In this document: one piece after another, positions 24,701 to 32,975 of the stretch
Layout of the letters: each line of letters opens with the position of its first letter
How positions within the stretch are numbered: the stretch's first letter is position 1
DNA from: Mariniblastus sp964414815
GTDB taxonomy: Bacteria; Planctomycetota; Planctomycetia; Pirellulales; Pirellulaceae
NCBI GenBank assembly: GCA_964414815.1
Contig: CAYPXY010000001.1
Coordinates: forward strand, 62,001-126,000
DNA: 64,000 nucleotides
Direction: 5' to 3'
The notes under the pieces: generated by a model
Told to the model about the DNA's origin: nothing
Database searches by the model: none
Seen by the model: the letters and a program-made list of their open reading frames with translations, nothing else
Translations under genes and position numbers: made by a program

Positions 24701-24892
24701 GGCCAAGTGAACCTTGTGGTCTGGCACAATGTGTGGGAACGCTATCGCCGTATCGCCCGATCCGCTTCGGCGATCCAGGCATCCGGAACGCTTCAGATGG
24801 CCGAAGGGATCATCCATATTGTCGTTCGTCAACTGCGCGATCTATCGACCGCGCTCAGCGAAATCCCTGGACGCTCCAGGGATTTTCGGTAG
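21761..24892 (+). CDS. dnaE2: Error-prone DNA polymerase, DnaE2/ImuC type
   Basis: A 1043-residue C-family polymerase for translesion synthesis. The PHP domain comes first (LHCKSNFSFLEGASHP), the palm catalytic Asp residues lie in PPDIDVDFEHE near 384-392, then the fingers and helix-hairpin-helix region (GFGDYGFPESHAASFALLAY), and a C-terminal OB fold near 950-1000 (TFVTLEDETGQVNLVVW). The length and PHP sequence fit DnaE2 rather than replicative DnaE1. No imuA or imuB is in the window, although DnaE2 usually works with them. It follows tsaD by 11 bp. A hairpin terminator overlaps its last codons. Confidence 0.95.
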   Translation: MTKQLSCSPSVASYAELHCKSNFSFLEGASHPSELIQQAAALKYRALAITDRNSLAGVVRAHVAAKAENLKLIIGAEVTPCDAAPVVLLAMNRNGYARLSTLITSGRRNAPKGSFHLAVQEIASDSEGLIACALPPHENTDSLACYREAFGDRAFLLAELHQGPNDEHQLSNVIALGKSMGLPMVAANDVHYHTPDRQPLQDVLVAIRNHCTVAELGHRRFPNAERHLKSPHQMCKIFHKYSGTNEAIEAIERTLEIADRCQFSLDELRYEYPHELCPPGSTPMEFLEKLTWEGARDRYPEGISDKVRDTIEHELTLISNLHYEAYFLTVWDLVQFARRRNILCQGRGSAANSVVCYCLGVTSVDPEHIDLLFERFISQERNEPPDIDVDFEHERREEVLQYIYEKYGRERTGMTATLTTYRSRSAVRDVGKALGLSMDRVDKLAKNLGHYGHEKSLASRFRESGLDPRTRLGQQCLLLTQELYGFPRHLSQHVGGMVMTEGPLHELVPIENASMPGRTVIEWDKDDLDALGLLKVDCLSLGMLSAIRKCFQLIEAHHGRSLTLATVPQDDGATYEMICRADTIGVFQIESRAQMSMLPRLKPRKFYDLVIEVAIVRPGPIQGDMVHPYLRRRDGKEEITYPNEAIRAVLEKTLGVPLFQEQAMRMAQVAAGFTPGESDQLRRAMAAWKRKGGLEPLRDKMIYGMLANGFELEFAERLYRQIQGFGDYGFPESHAASFALLAYVSAWLKCHYPAAFCASLINSQPMGFYAPAQLVKDARSHGVEVRPADVNFSQWDCTLEPTPLNQGENPALRLGLRLISGLSESAAERIAAARNDQPFSSVENFIRRTGLGRNVVVRLARADAFSSLPVDRRSALWDALPEFESGTLFQQTDSAEPRTELPPMRSFDEVVADYQTLGLSLKAHPFSFLREDLKILGVTPAAELQEIANGKSVKVAGLVLMRQRPGTAKGVTFVTLEDETGQVNLVVWHNVWERYRRIARSASAIQASGTLQMAEGIIHIVVRQLRDLSTALSEIPGRSRDFR
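24861..24886 (+). terminator. Terminator hairpin inside the 3' end of dnaE2
   Basis: AAATCCCTGGA (24861-24871) is perfectly inverted at 24875-24885 with a 3-base loop, followed by a short T run. It encodes IPGRSRDF, ending two codons before the stop. The next gene is convergent with only 7 bp between stops, which explains why the terminator sits in coding sequence. Confidence 0.65.
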
Positions 24893-24899
24893 AGACCGG

Positions 24900-25445
24900 C
24901 TACTGGCCTCCCAACTTCTCGAGCAGCAAAGCGTCCAGTTCGGCGTCTCGAAGCGGATCGGCGGTGCCGATTCCCAGCGCGTCGTCGATTTCGCGAATAA
25001 TACTTCGCAAAGCCACTTCCTGATCTTCCGACATTTTGACCTCGCTGTGGATTCGGTCCTGATCCAGCTTATCCAGCATGCCGCTGATTCTGGAAATCGC
25101 GCTGTCATACTTCTCGAATTGGGGCTGTAAATCCTTGATCAACTCGGTGGAAGATTTGAGACTGGAGATCGCCATCTCGGCCTCGGGATTTTGCTGGGCA
25201 TCGGCCACCTTGGTGATCCCTAGCTCTTTCAGCTTGGTAATTGCCGCTTGGTTGCGTTCCTCCAGTTGTTTCAGGTGCCGCTCCAGCTTGTCTCGCTCCA
25301 TGCGAAACTCGGCCAGCTTGTCGCGGAACTGGGCTTCCGTCATCAGGCCGTTGCGTTCCTCAACCGCCGGCTTGGGAGAATTCCACATCATGTACAACCC
25401 GACGGCCAGTGCCAGCGCGAGTAAAAGAAAGACAATTTGTTTCAT
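24900..25445 (-). CDS. Membrane-anchored coiled-coil protein
   Basis: A 181-residue protein with one N-terminal hydrophobic helix (QIVFLLLALALAVGLYMMW) and a long charged helical region (about residues 35-150, heptad-rich, EERNQAAITKLKELG). The ATG at 25445 starts right at the membrane segment. Function unknown. The next minus-strand gene upstream (25759-26556) has the same design, an N-terminal anchor plus coiled coil, so the two may be a pair acting at the envelope. Confidence 0.75.
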   Translation of the reverse strand: MKQIVFLLLALALAVGLYMMWNSPKPAVEERNGLMTEAQFRDKLAEFRMERDKLERHLKQLEERNQAAITKLKELGITKVADAQQNPEAEMAISSLKSSTELIKDLQPQFEKYDSAISRISGMLDKLDQDRIHSEVKMSEDQEVALRSIIREIDDALGIGTADPLRDAELDALLLEKLGGQ

Positions 25446-25561
25446 GGTTCTGAGTCTGTCATTAAAAAATTGTAACCGTACACGAGTTGCCAAAACGTTT
25501 AGCCTCTATGGAGTGCAATGATTTTACGGGTAGGCAGGTTCAATGCTGAGACGGCACGCTA

Positions 25562-25675
25562 CCGTCGCGCCTGCGCCGACCATTACTCGATCTTTCAAGC
25601 TTCCCCCCTGAGTCGGATCGGCTTTCCATGATCGTTGCAAACCAATGGCGGTCGGCTTCGGCTTGCGGCTAAACG
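25562..25675 (-). repeat. Dispersed repeat, copy 2
   Basis: Inverted partner of 1831-1942; CCGTCGCGCCTGCGCCGACC at the left and GTCGGCTTCGGCTTGCGGCT at the right are the best matching ends. It fills most of the gap between the two coiled-coil genes. Confidence 0.7.
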
Positions 25676-25758
25676 CACCATGGCTCCGTTATCAGATACA
25701 AAAATCGACGGCATCGAATGTGCCGCCGATCCGATTTTATAATTGCTCGAAGCTGAAA

Positions 25759-26556
25759 CTATTTCAGCAAATCCTCAAGCATTTTTTGAGTTGATTCAAG
25801 ATTGGCTGGCTCAGTCAACAAGTCATCGGCATCACTGCTGCGACTCGTCAATTCGTTCATCTTGTCGGTTTCCAATCGAAGCGCGGCATCGATTTCCACT
25901 CCCAGATCTTCGATTTCTTTCGACAACTTATCGAGGTCACCGCTGATCGAGGTATTTCCTCCGGCAGACACTCGAGTATCTCGAACGGCGTCCACAGCGA
26001 TCTTCTGGTCATCAATCAGGCTGATCTTGTGCTTGAGTTCGTCCATCAGTTTGACAGCCTGTGATTCCTGAGCCCGCAGAAACTCGACCGATTTGCTCAA
26101 TGCGTTATACCCATCGACAGTCGCCTTGTACTTGGCTTCCATATTCTTGATGTCAGCAATCACTCGTTCGGCTGTCCTTCCGACTTCTTCCGCCGAATAG
26201 GTCTTTCCATTGCGAGTGATCTCGCCACCGCTTTCTCCAACCTCTTTCATGAGCGCAATGACCTGCTCGCCTTGAGCTTTGGCGGCCTCATGGGCGGCTT
26301 TTGCCTTTTCCTGTTTTTCCTTTAGCAGGTCAAGCCGGGCTTCGGCTCTATATTTATCCGCCTTAAGCTCATCGAGACTTGCCTGCAACTGATTTTGTTT
26401 GTTCTCGATGCTCTTGCGTTTGACGTTCAATTCACCGAGCGCCTTGTCCAGTCGTTTGGTAATTTCGTCAACGGCGACCTGTCCTCGCGGCCCGCAGCCA
26501 ACATAGGCGGCAACCCCGATAACCCCCACCAATAATAAAAATCCCAGAAATTTCAT
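25759..26556 (-). CDS. Membrane-anchored coiled-coil protein, possible lipoprotein
   Basis: A 265-residue protein with an N-terminal hydrophobic stretch (FLGFLLLVGVIGVAAYVGCG) ending in YVGC, close to a lipobox, so it may be a lipoprotein or a simple membrane anchor. Residues ~35-110 and ~140-250 are predicted coiled coils rich in Lys, Glu and Ala (KRKSIENKQNQLQASLDELK). GGAG precedes the ATG at 26556 by nine bases. Function unknown; it resembles PspA-like or tether proteins only in composition. Confidence 0.78.
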   Translation of the reverse strand: MKFLGFLLLVGVIGVAAYVGCGPRGQVAVDEITKRLDKALGELNVKRKSIENKQNQLQASLDELKADKYRAEARLDLLKEKQEKAKAAHEAAKAQGEQVIALMKEVGESGGEITRNGKTYSAEEVGRTAERVIADIKNMEAKYKATVDGYNALSKSVEFLRAQESQAVKLMDELKHKISLIDDQKIAVDAVRDTRVSAGGNTSISGDLDKLSKEIEDLGVEIDAALRLETDKMNELTSRSSDADDLLTEPANLESTQKMLEDLLK

Positions 26557-26747
26557 CGTTTCGTACTCCAAAAATTGTTTTGAATTGTCTTTCTATGGGC
26601 AACGCGGTTCCCATTTGAAACCCCATGCTGGTAATCCACATTCAGAAGTGAGGATTCGCTCAATCCTGCAACAATTAGAACAATTTTTTTTCGAAATTCA
26701 AATGTTCGGAGGGAAAAAAAGGAAAAATTTTCCTGAGCCTATCGAAC

Positions 26748-26854
26748 TAAGGCGACCGGCAGGTAAAAAGTTTACCCAATTAGTATTGTGTTTTCAGACG
26801 CTGAGTTGTGAGTCGCGGAGCGACTCGCCTACACTATGATCTGCCGGTCGCCTA
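26748..26854 (+). mobile_element. MITE copy 2, same family as 13514-13632
   Basis: Ends AGGCGACCGGCAG / CTGCCGGTCGCCT are perfect 13-bp inverted repeats. The interior shares GTTTACCCAA, AGTATTGTGTTT and AGTCGCGGAGCGACTCGCCT with copy 1 read on the other strand. It lies between the coiled-coil gene and the flippase gene. Confidence 0.9.
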
Positions 26855-26886
26855 AAACGGCAATGAACGTGTTTTCGCCAGAAAGT

Positions 26887-28422
26887 CTATCGTTTGAACC
26901 GATTAGACAGATTGGCAACCAGCTCTACACCGGCCTGTTTTTCATCCCTGGAAAACAGAACATCGCTGGTCAGGGCCAAGCCGCAAATTAACGCTAGAAC
27001 GGTGGCAGCAAGAATCGGCTCCACCAGCAGTAGTACCGGCAAGACAATCACCAGCCAAATACCCTTATCGGTCGTGCAGCCCTGACGGTGGTTGAGCCAC
27101 ATCGTTGAGGTGACAAGAAAAAGACTTCCGCAGACTCCCGATATCACCGCCCCCCAAAGATTCCAGACGGGAATGGTAAAAAAGCTGATGCAGGTACTCA
27201 GCCCCAATCCGACCGCGAGCGCGATGGAGATCCACCGGCCTCGCTCCGCGACCCATAGATATTCCTGACTGACCACGAAGAGGCTCAGCCAGGTGTAGGT
27301 CAGCATGGTTGCCGGAAAAATCGCCAAGCCATCCGAGTAACGTCCCTGAAGAACCGTGTCGTAAAAATAGGGAGCAAACGCCAGAACGACAATCCCCGCA
27401 GCCGTATAGGCGATGCCGAGCAGCTTGAAAGTCAGATTTAACTGATGGGCGGCTTCATTCTTCTTGCCGGCCTCCCAAAGTTTGCTCAAATAGGGCAGCA
27501 TTAACCCGGCGATGACCGTTGCGACACTGGCCAGTAGGGCCGGAATGATTCGACTGCTGTGATACTGACCGACATGGCTTTGAGCGACCTCGAACGTGCC
27601 ACTGCACAAGCGAAGCAGCAAGTAACGATCGATCAATTCCAGCGAATTACTGAGCAAATTCGACAGCCACAACCATCCGGCAAACGGCAAAATCCGTTTC
27701 CACATCGTGCGATGCGGCAACGTGGATTCCTGATGACTCCAGATCGATTTGCGACATCGCCAGTAAAACCAGGCCGCCGGAAACAAACTGATCAAACAGC
27801 TCAGTCCGTACGCCAGCGTCATGCCTTCGACCGCCCGATCCGTCACCCAAATCGTCAGGCTGCCGATCAAGGTGAACGCAGCGACAATCACGAACCGCAT
27901 CAGGCTGACGAGTCGAACTTGACGAATCGACTCCAGCAGAGTGTATGCAAAGTTCGAGATCGTGACTCCGATCAAGGTGACGGCCACACAAACGATGAGT
28001 CCGGTCGCGTTGCCATCCCCCAGGAGCCAATGAGCAAAATATTCGGGAAATAACAGAAAGACCATCGAACCCACGAGGGTCGCAACGCCACTGACCAGCC
28101 CGATCCGCAGCACAAACGTCCTTGCACTTCCACGCTGAGCATAAAACTCGGTGTACTTCCCAAAACATCCCGGCAGACCCAATACCATCAGCGGGGGCAG
28201 AAGCATGAGAAAGCCCCAAACCAACGACCACTGTCCGAGTTGCTGGTCGGTCAGCAATCGACAGAACAGAATGCTCCGCAGAAACCCGATGACCCGCTGG
28301 CCTACGGTAACTGCTAACGCAAATGTAATGCCAAGTGCAAACGAATCTCCCGCCCATACCGTCGGCTGTGCGGTGGGCAATTCAATGGAAACGGTGCTTT
28401 TGGAATCCGTTGCGGTGGACAT
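26887..28422 (-). CDS. Polysaccharide flippase (Wzx/MVF-like) membrane protein
   Basis: A 511-residue integral membrane protein with about 12-14 hydrophobic segments, of the MOP superfamily that flips lipid-linked sugars across the membrane. The N-terminal segment GITFALAVTVGQRVIGFLRSILFCRLLTDQQLGQWSLV is in the style of Wzx-type exporters, where the first helix is followed by a basic loop and an LGQW/LGxY motif. The ATG at 28422 is preferred over a TTG two codons upstream. No glycosyltransferases adjoin it, so the substrate is unknown. Confidence 0.85.
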   Translation of the reverse strand: MSTATDSKSTVSIELPTAQPTVWAGDSFALGITFALAVTVGQRVIGFLRSILFCRLLTDQQLGQWSLVWGFLMLLPPLMVLGLPGCFGKYTEFYAQRGSARTFVLRIGLVSGVATLVGSMVFLLFPEYFAHWLLGDGNATGLIVCVAVTLIGVTISNFAYTLLESIRQVRLVSLMRFVIVAAFTLIGSLTIWVTDRAVEGMTLAYGLSCLISLFPAAWFYWRCRKSIWSHQESTLPHRTMWKRILPFAGWLWLSNLLSNSLELIDRYLLLRLCSGTFEVAQSHVGQYHSSRIIPALLASVATVIAGLMLPYLSKLWEAGKKNEAAHQLNLTFKLLGIAYTAAGIVVLAFAPYFYDTVLQGRYSDGLAIFPATMLTYTWLSLFVVSQEYLWVAERGRWISIALAVGLGLSTCISFFTIPVWNLWGAVISGVCGSLFLVTSTMWLNHRQGCTTDKGIWLVIVLPVLLLVEPILAATVLALICGLALTSDVLFSRDEKQAGVELVANLSNRFKR

Positions 28423-28635
28423 GCGCAAAGTTTAGGTTGGGATTAGCGGGAAGCAGACGCTCAAGAGAATCAACTAACCCAAGAATGCCCCTTTTCAGAG
28501 GTCAAATGCGCATGGTAAAATCGATTTGATTCCTACGAACGGACCCGTCGCGATTTGTTCGCCCGAATTGGCTTTCCTTCGTGTCATTTTTAAGGTTGGA
28601 CAAATCCTTCCCACTTCATTCAGCAGGCTACTCGT

Positions 28636-31600
28636 TTGAACACTCATCCACTGGAAAGTCCGGTTGCGGACAAACCACTCGTCGTCGATTTTACAGTCGT
28701 TGCCAAAGAGGTAAAACTCTCCCCCGAGATCCTCACAAGAACCGTCGCGTTGCTCGATGAAGGGCATACGATCCCGTTCATCACTCGTTTCCGGAAAGAC
28801 CTGACCGGCGGACTCAATGAGCGTCAGATCCTGGACATCAAACGCGCGGTGGCGATCCATCGTGCACTGGCGGAACGAAAGACCTTTGTCATCAAGTCCA
28901 TCGAGTCTCAGAATCATCTGACCGACGAATTGAAGACGCAGATTCTCAGCGCACCCAACAGCCGTGCACTGGAAGACATCTATCTGCCTTTCAAACCGCA
29001 AAAGCAATCGCGGGCTGCGGTTGCCAAACAACAAGGGCTTGAGCCGCTCGTTGAAGACATCGTCAACGCTGCAGATAGTGATGTCGATCTAGCCACTCGC
29101 GCGACTCAGTTTGTTCGCGTGGACAAGGGCCTCAACTCAGTGGATGATGTGATCCGTGGTGTGACCGATTTGCTGATTGACCGTTTTTCGGAACACCGGG
29201 AACTGCGAGACCGGCTGCGTCAGATCGTTCGGCAAACCGGCGCACTGGTATCGAAATCGACGGGTGAGCCCTCTGTCAATGAAACGCAGGATGCGCCGGA
29301 TTCTGAGCCAGTGACCACACCTGCAACCACCGCAGTTGTGTCTGTTGATGAACCGCCGAAAACGGAGGCCGCATTGGTATCGGAAGTGGAATCGGCTCCT
29401 GATACGTTGGCATCTGGCCAGGTAGAGGAGGCAACAGAGACGGTTGAGCCGTTGGCAGCCAGTGATTCTGAGTCGCTCGAAAACATTGAGCCCAAGGTAG
29501 AGCTTAAAGTTGAGCCTGAAACGGCTGCTGAAATTTCAAAGGCTCAAGACACATCAGGTGACTCTCAAGGGGATCACGCGATTGAGTCGGAACCTTCCTC
29601 AGCGGAATCTGACACCGGCACTGCCTCCAAGTCCGATATAGAATCTCCAGCAGAGTCATCCGCAGAAGCCGTTGAGGCTCCGCTGGCCAAAAAAACCAAA
29701 AAGAAGAAAAAGAAATCGGCTCCCGATCCATTCAGGGACTACGCTGATTTCAAACAACCGCTGAAGAATTTGAGCCACCATCAACTGTTGGCCATCAATC
29801 GCGGTGAGCGCAGCGGAAAACTGAAAGTCAAAATTCAGGCGGATGATGAGCAGCTCCACACCGCGGCCAGAGAAAGTCTTGTTCCGGCCGACCATCCGTT
29901 TGCTGAATTCCTGGGCAAGTGTGCCACAGAATGCGTATCGCGAACCCTGTTTCCCAGCATCGAGCGAGAGGCACGGCGCGAGCTGACCGAAGCGGCCGAA
30001 CGCCATGCAACGGATGTCTTTGCCAATAATTTGCGGAATTTGCTGCTGCAACCGCCGATGCGAAACTGTCGCGTACTGGCTATCGATCCAGGCTTTAAGA
30101 GTGGCTGCGCGGTCGCGATTCTCGATCCGCTGGGCAATGTGATCGACCAAGGCCAGGTTTACGTCGTGGGCAATCAGTCCAAACGCGACGAAAGCAAGAA
30201 GCGAATTGCCGACTGGGTTCACCAGCACGCCATTGATGTCATCGCCATCGGTACAGGAGTCGCCTGCCGACAAGCCGAACAGCTTGTCTCGGACACGATT
30301 GCGGAGTCGCTGACCGACAGTAAAGTTCACTATGTGATGGTCAACGAAGCCGGTGCCAGCGTGTACTCGACGAGTGAAACCGGTCGCGAAGAGTTGCCGG
30401 AGCTTTCGCCCGCCATCCGCAGTGCTGTTTCCATCGGTCGCCGCCTGCAGGATCCGTTGTCCGAATTGGTAAAAATCAGTCCGGCCAATATCGGCGTCGG
30501 AATGTATCAGCACGACGTCAAGGCAAAACATCTGGTAGAGTCGCTCGATGAAGTGGTCGAATTCTGCGTCAATCAGGTCGGTGTGAACGCGAACACGGCC
30601 AGCGTATCGTTGCTGAAGTATGTCTCAGGTTTGAATGCATTGACGGCTCGGCGTTTTGTGGAGCATCGACAAAAGGTTTCCGGTTTTCGCAACCGTCAAC
30701 AATTTCGTGAGGTCTCCGGGATCGGCGAAGCCACATTCGTGCAGGCGGCTGGCTTTTTGAGAATTCACGATGGCGACAACCCTCTGGATTCGACCTCGAT
30801 TCACCCGGAAAGCTATTCGCTGGCAGAGAAGGTGATCGAAAAAGTAGGTGCAACGTCGAGTGAGTTGTTTCCACGCACTCAGGAAGGCGTTGCGGTGGCA
30901 ACGGAGGCTGCGGTAACAGAGCCCGAGCCACAGCAAGAGGCATCGCCGACCGCAGATGCAGATCAAGTTCCCGAGACCGCACCGCCTGAATCGACACCGG
31001 CTGAACTAACATCACCTGAGCCAACACCAACCGAATCGGTTGAATCTGCCAGCGAAGTGTCCGCAGAATCTGCACCGCCGGAATCAGGCAACGCGCCGGT
31101 ACTGACCGAGGTAAGCTCCGCTGCGAAGGCGCCTCCTGAAACGTTTGTCACTCAACTCGTCGCCGTGACCAGGGAGCAGGAAGAGCTTCGCGGCCAGGTA
31201 GTCCACCGGCTCAATGGGCTTGATATCGGTACTTTGGCTCAGGAGTATGGTGTCGGACGATTGCTGGTCAAGGATATTCTGTTGACGCTGAAAAAACCAT
31301 CTTGGGATCCTCGTGATCGGGCGGCCAAACCGATATTCCGCCGTGGGATTTTGAAGATTGATGATTTGAAACCAGAGATGCAACTTGAAGGACAAATCGT
31401 CAACGTGGTTGACTTCGGCGTGTTCATCGATATCGGGTTGGGAGAGAGTTCGTTGGTCCACGTCAGCCAACTAGCCCACTCTTATGTAGCCGATCCCAAC
31501 CGGTTGTTTTCAGTCGGCAACATCATGAAGGTCTGGGTTGCGGAGGTTGATTCGGCTCGCCGCCGCGTCAAGCTGACCGCCATTGAGCCTGGAAGCAAAC

Positions 31601-31980
31601 CGCCTCAGAAGCGATCCAGGCAACCCTTCAAAAAGCATGGCCAGCGAACCGAGGGCAGGAAAGAAGGCGAACCACGCACCTCCAAGCCGTCGGATCGTTC
31701 GGAAAGTCAGGATCAAACACAAACACCGCGCGAGAAAGTCGGACGATTCGGTCATCGTGCCGCTTCTTCGGGACCCGGCAAGGATCGGTTCGACCAGCGC
31801 AAACCAAAACCACGTTTTGAGAAATCCTCGCACCGAGAGAAAAACTCCCGTCCTCGTGTTTTCAAGTCCAACATGCCGGCTCCCCCTATCACGGATGAAA
31901 TGCTCAAGGGCAACGAACCCATGCGATCTTTTTCAGATTTGCTGCAATTCGTCCAAAAGAAACCCAAAGACGAGAAGTAG
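28636..31980 (+). CDS. tex: Tex-family RNA-binding protein with acidic insertions
   Basis: Tex is a cytosolic nucleic-acid-binding protein linked to transcription. The core parts are all here: N-terminal helical region (ITRFRKDLTGGLNERQI), YqgF-like domain from about residue 478 (VLAIDPGFKSGCAVAILDP), helix-hairpin-helix pair at 655-712 and an S1 domain at 908-988 (GVFIDIGLGESSLVHVSQL). At 1114 residues it is about 350 longer than usual because of a Glu/Ser/Pro-rich insertion at ~207-350 ending in a Lys run, a second acidic insertion at ~748-832 and a basic ~110-residue tail. The start is a TTG. The gene is alone. Confidence 0.93.
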   Translation: MNTHPLESPVADKPLVVDFTVVAKEVKLSPEILTRTVALLDEGHTIPFITRFRKDLTGGLNERQILDIKRAVAIHRALAERKTFVIKSIESQNHLTDELKTQILSAPNSRALEDIYLPFKPQKQSRAAVAKQQGLEPLVEDIVNAADSDVDLATRATQFVRVDKGLNSVDDVIRGVTDLLIDRFSEHRELRDRLRQIVRQTGALVSKSTGEPSVNETQDAPDSEPVTTPATTAVVSVDEPPKTEAALVSEVESAPDTLASGQVEEATETVEPLAASDSESLENIEPKVELKVEPETAAEISKAQDTSGDSQGDHAIESEPSSAESDTGTASKSDIESPAESSAEAVEAPLAKKTKKKKKKSAPDPFRDYADFKQPLKNLSHHQLLAINRGERSGKLKVKIQADDEQLHTAARESLVPADHPFAEFLGKCATECVSRTLFPSIEREARRELTEAAERHATDVFANNLRNLLLQPPMRNCRVLAIDPGFKSGCAVAILDPLGNVIDQGQVYVVGNQSKRDESKKRIADWVHQHAIDVIAIGTGVACRQAEQLVSDTIAESLTDSKVHYVMVNEAGASVYSTSETGREELPELSPAIRSAVSIGRRLQDPLSELVKISPANIGVGMYQHDVKAKHLVESLDEVVEFCVNQVGVNANTASVSLLKYVSGLNALTARRFVEHRQKVSGFRNRQQFREVSGIGEATFVQAAGFLRIHDGDNPLDSTSIHPESYSLAEKVIEKVGATSSELFPRTQEGVAVATEAAVTEPEPQQEASPTADADQVPETAPPESTPAELTSPEPTPTESVESASEVSAESAPPESGNAPVLTEVSSAAKAPPETFVTQLVAVTREQEELRGQVVHRLNGLDIGTLAQEYGVGRLLVKDILLTLKKPSWDPRDRAAKPIFRRGILKIDDLKPEMQLEGQIVNVVDFGVFIDIGLGESSLVHVSQLAHSYVADPNRLFSVGNIMKVWVAEVDSARRRVKLTAIEPGSKPPQKRSRQPFKKHGQRTEGRKEGEPRTSKPSDRSESQDQTQTPREKVGRFGHRAASSGPGKDRFDQRKPKPRFEKSSHREKNSRPRVFKSNMPAPPITDEMLKGNEPMRSFSDLLQFVQKKPKDEK

Positions 31981-32047
31981 ATTTCACTCTGTGGAAGGTA
32001 ATCGCAAGCGTATTTGGCAATCCTGTTTAGCTTTTTGAGGAGAAACC

Positions 32048-32308
32048 ATGAACGTCCAAACCATTTCACCGGAACGGCTCAGCGAACTCAACGCAACCGG
32101 CAAGCCCATCGAACTGATCGACGTCCGGACTCCGGCCGAATTTCGTGAAATTCACATTGAGTTTGCCCGAAATGTCCCCCTGGATCAGCTCCACCTGATT
32201 GGTTTATCAGCATTCGTGGGAGCCGGGCTGATCTTCGCGGGAGTAACAGACACCTGCGGCATGGCAATGATGCTCTCTCGCATGCCATGGAATCAAGTCA
32301 GAAATTGA
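32048..32308 (+). pseudogene. Rhodanese-DUF2892 membrane protein with internal deletion
   Basis: The 86-codon frame starts like a rhodanese domain (ELIDVRTPAEFREIHI, then ARNVPLDQL) and jumps directly into the C-terminal membrane segment of YgaP-like proteins (LSAFVGAGLIFAGVTDTCGMAMMLSRMPWN). The middle, including the catalytic Cys loop, second half of the rhodanese domain and first membrane helix, is missing, about 90 residues. The frame is kept, so a small protein may still be made, but it cannot be a sulfurtransferase. GAGGAGA precedes the ATG. Confidence 0.85.
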
Positions 32309-32387
32309 TACAGTCAGAATGACTCAGGACGAGCTGGCTGAACAAACCAAACGGGAATCGGCAAATCCAATCGGTCTCGGCTTCCTT

Positions 32388-32975
32388 CTACTCCTTACAT
32401 TCCCGTTTTCGCGAATACCAACTTTGAGAGATTCCCTCGGGCCTTGAGTTGCGCAGAGGTCTGAGCCGACTTAAATCGGGCAAATTGGTGGGAAGTCCCG
32501 TTAACATCTGATAGAGGCTTTCGTCATGTCGGGCGGCGAACTCGACAATTTGAACAAACAGTTGACGCCACCGGATCATCGCAGGAGAGTTCAAGTCCAG
32601 AATGCGGATTATCCGATCGGCTTGTGGGGATGAGCCGTAGATCCGACCGTCTTGGCAGTGAGTGGTTCTACGGTAAAGTTCGTAAAACGGATCGTCGATT
32701 GAACTGTTTCCTTTAGTTGCATTGCAGCGACGGCACGCGTAAACAAGATTTTCATAGTCAAGGCTCCTTTCAGGATGGATCGATTGAGGCAGAAGGTGAT
32801 CGATTTCAAAATCGCCAGTGACTTGCCCCCACGATTCGCGATTTAGGCAGTAGACGCAACGAAACATGAACTCGTCTCTCAACCAAGGCCGAAATGACTC
32901 GTGCTGAAGATAGCCACCTGGCCCATGTCGACGATGTGGCCGCTTTTCGGGATAGTCAAATATCGACTCACTCAT
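32388..32975 (-). CDS. HNH endonuclease
   Basis: A 195-residue protein with a compact HNH site: CVYC near residue 40, FEIDHLLPQS near 55-64 (catalytic His) and CRRCNATKG near 80-88, so the fold is zinc-stabilised. It is the last gene of a tightly packed three-gene minus-strand operon, sharing an ATGA overlap with the gene before. Stand-alone HNH proteins of this form can be homing, restriction or housekeeping nucleases; the conserved partners may hold the clue. Confidence 0.92.
   Translation of the reverse strand: MSESIFDYPEKRPHRRHGPGGYLQHESFRPWLRDEFMFRCVYCLNRESWGQVTGDFEIDHLLPQSIHPERSLDYENLVYACRRCNATKGNSSIDDPFYELYRRTTHCQDGRIYGSSPQADRIIRILDLNSPAMIRWRQLFVQIVEFAARHDESLYQMLTGLPTNLPDLSRLRPLRNSRPEGISQSWYSRKRECKE

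Noticed and set aside
29656..30531. 291-codon minus-strand frame over tex
   Set aside because: Antisense of the YqgF-like domain of Tex, without its own signals.
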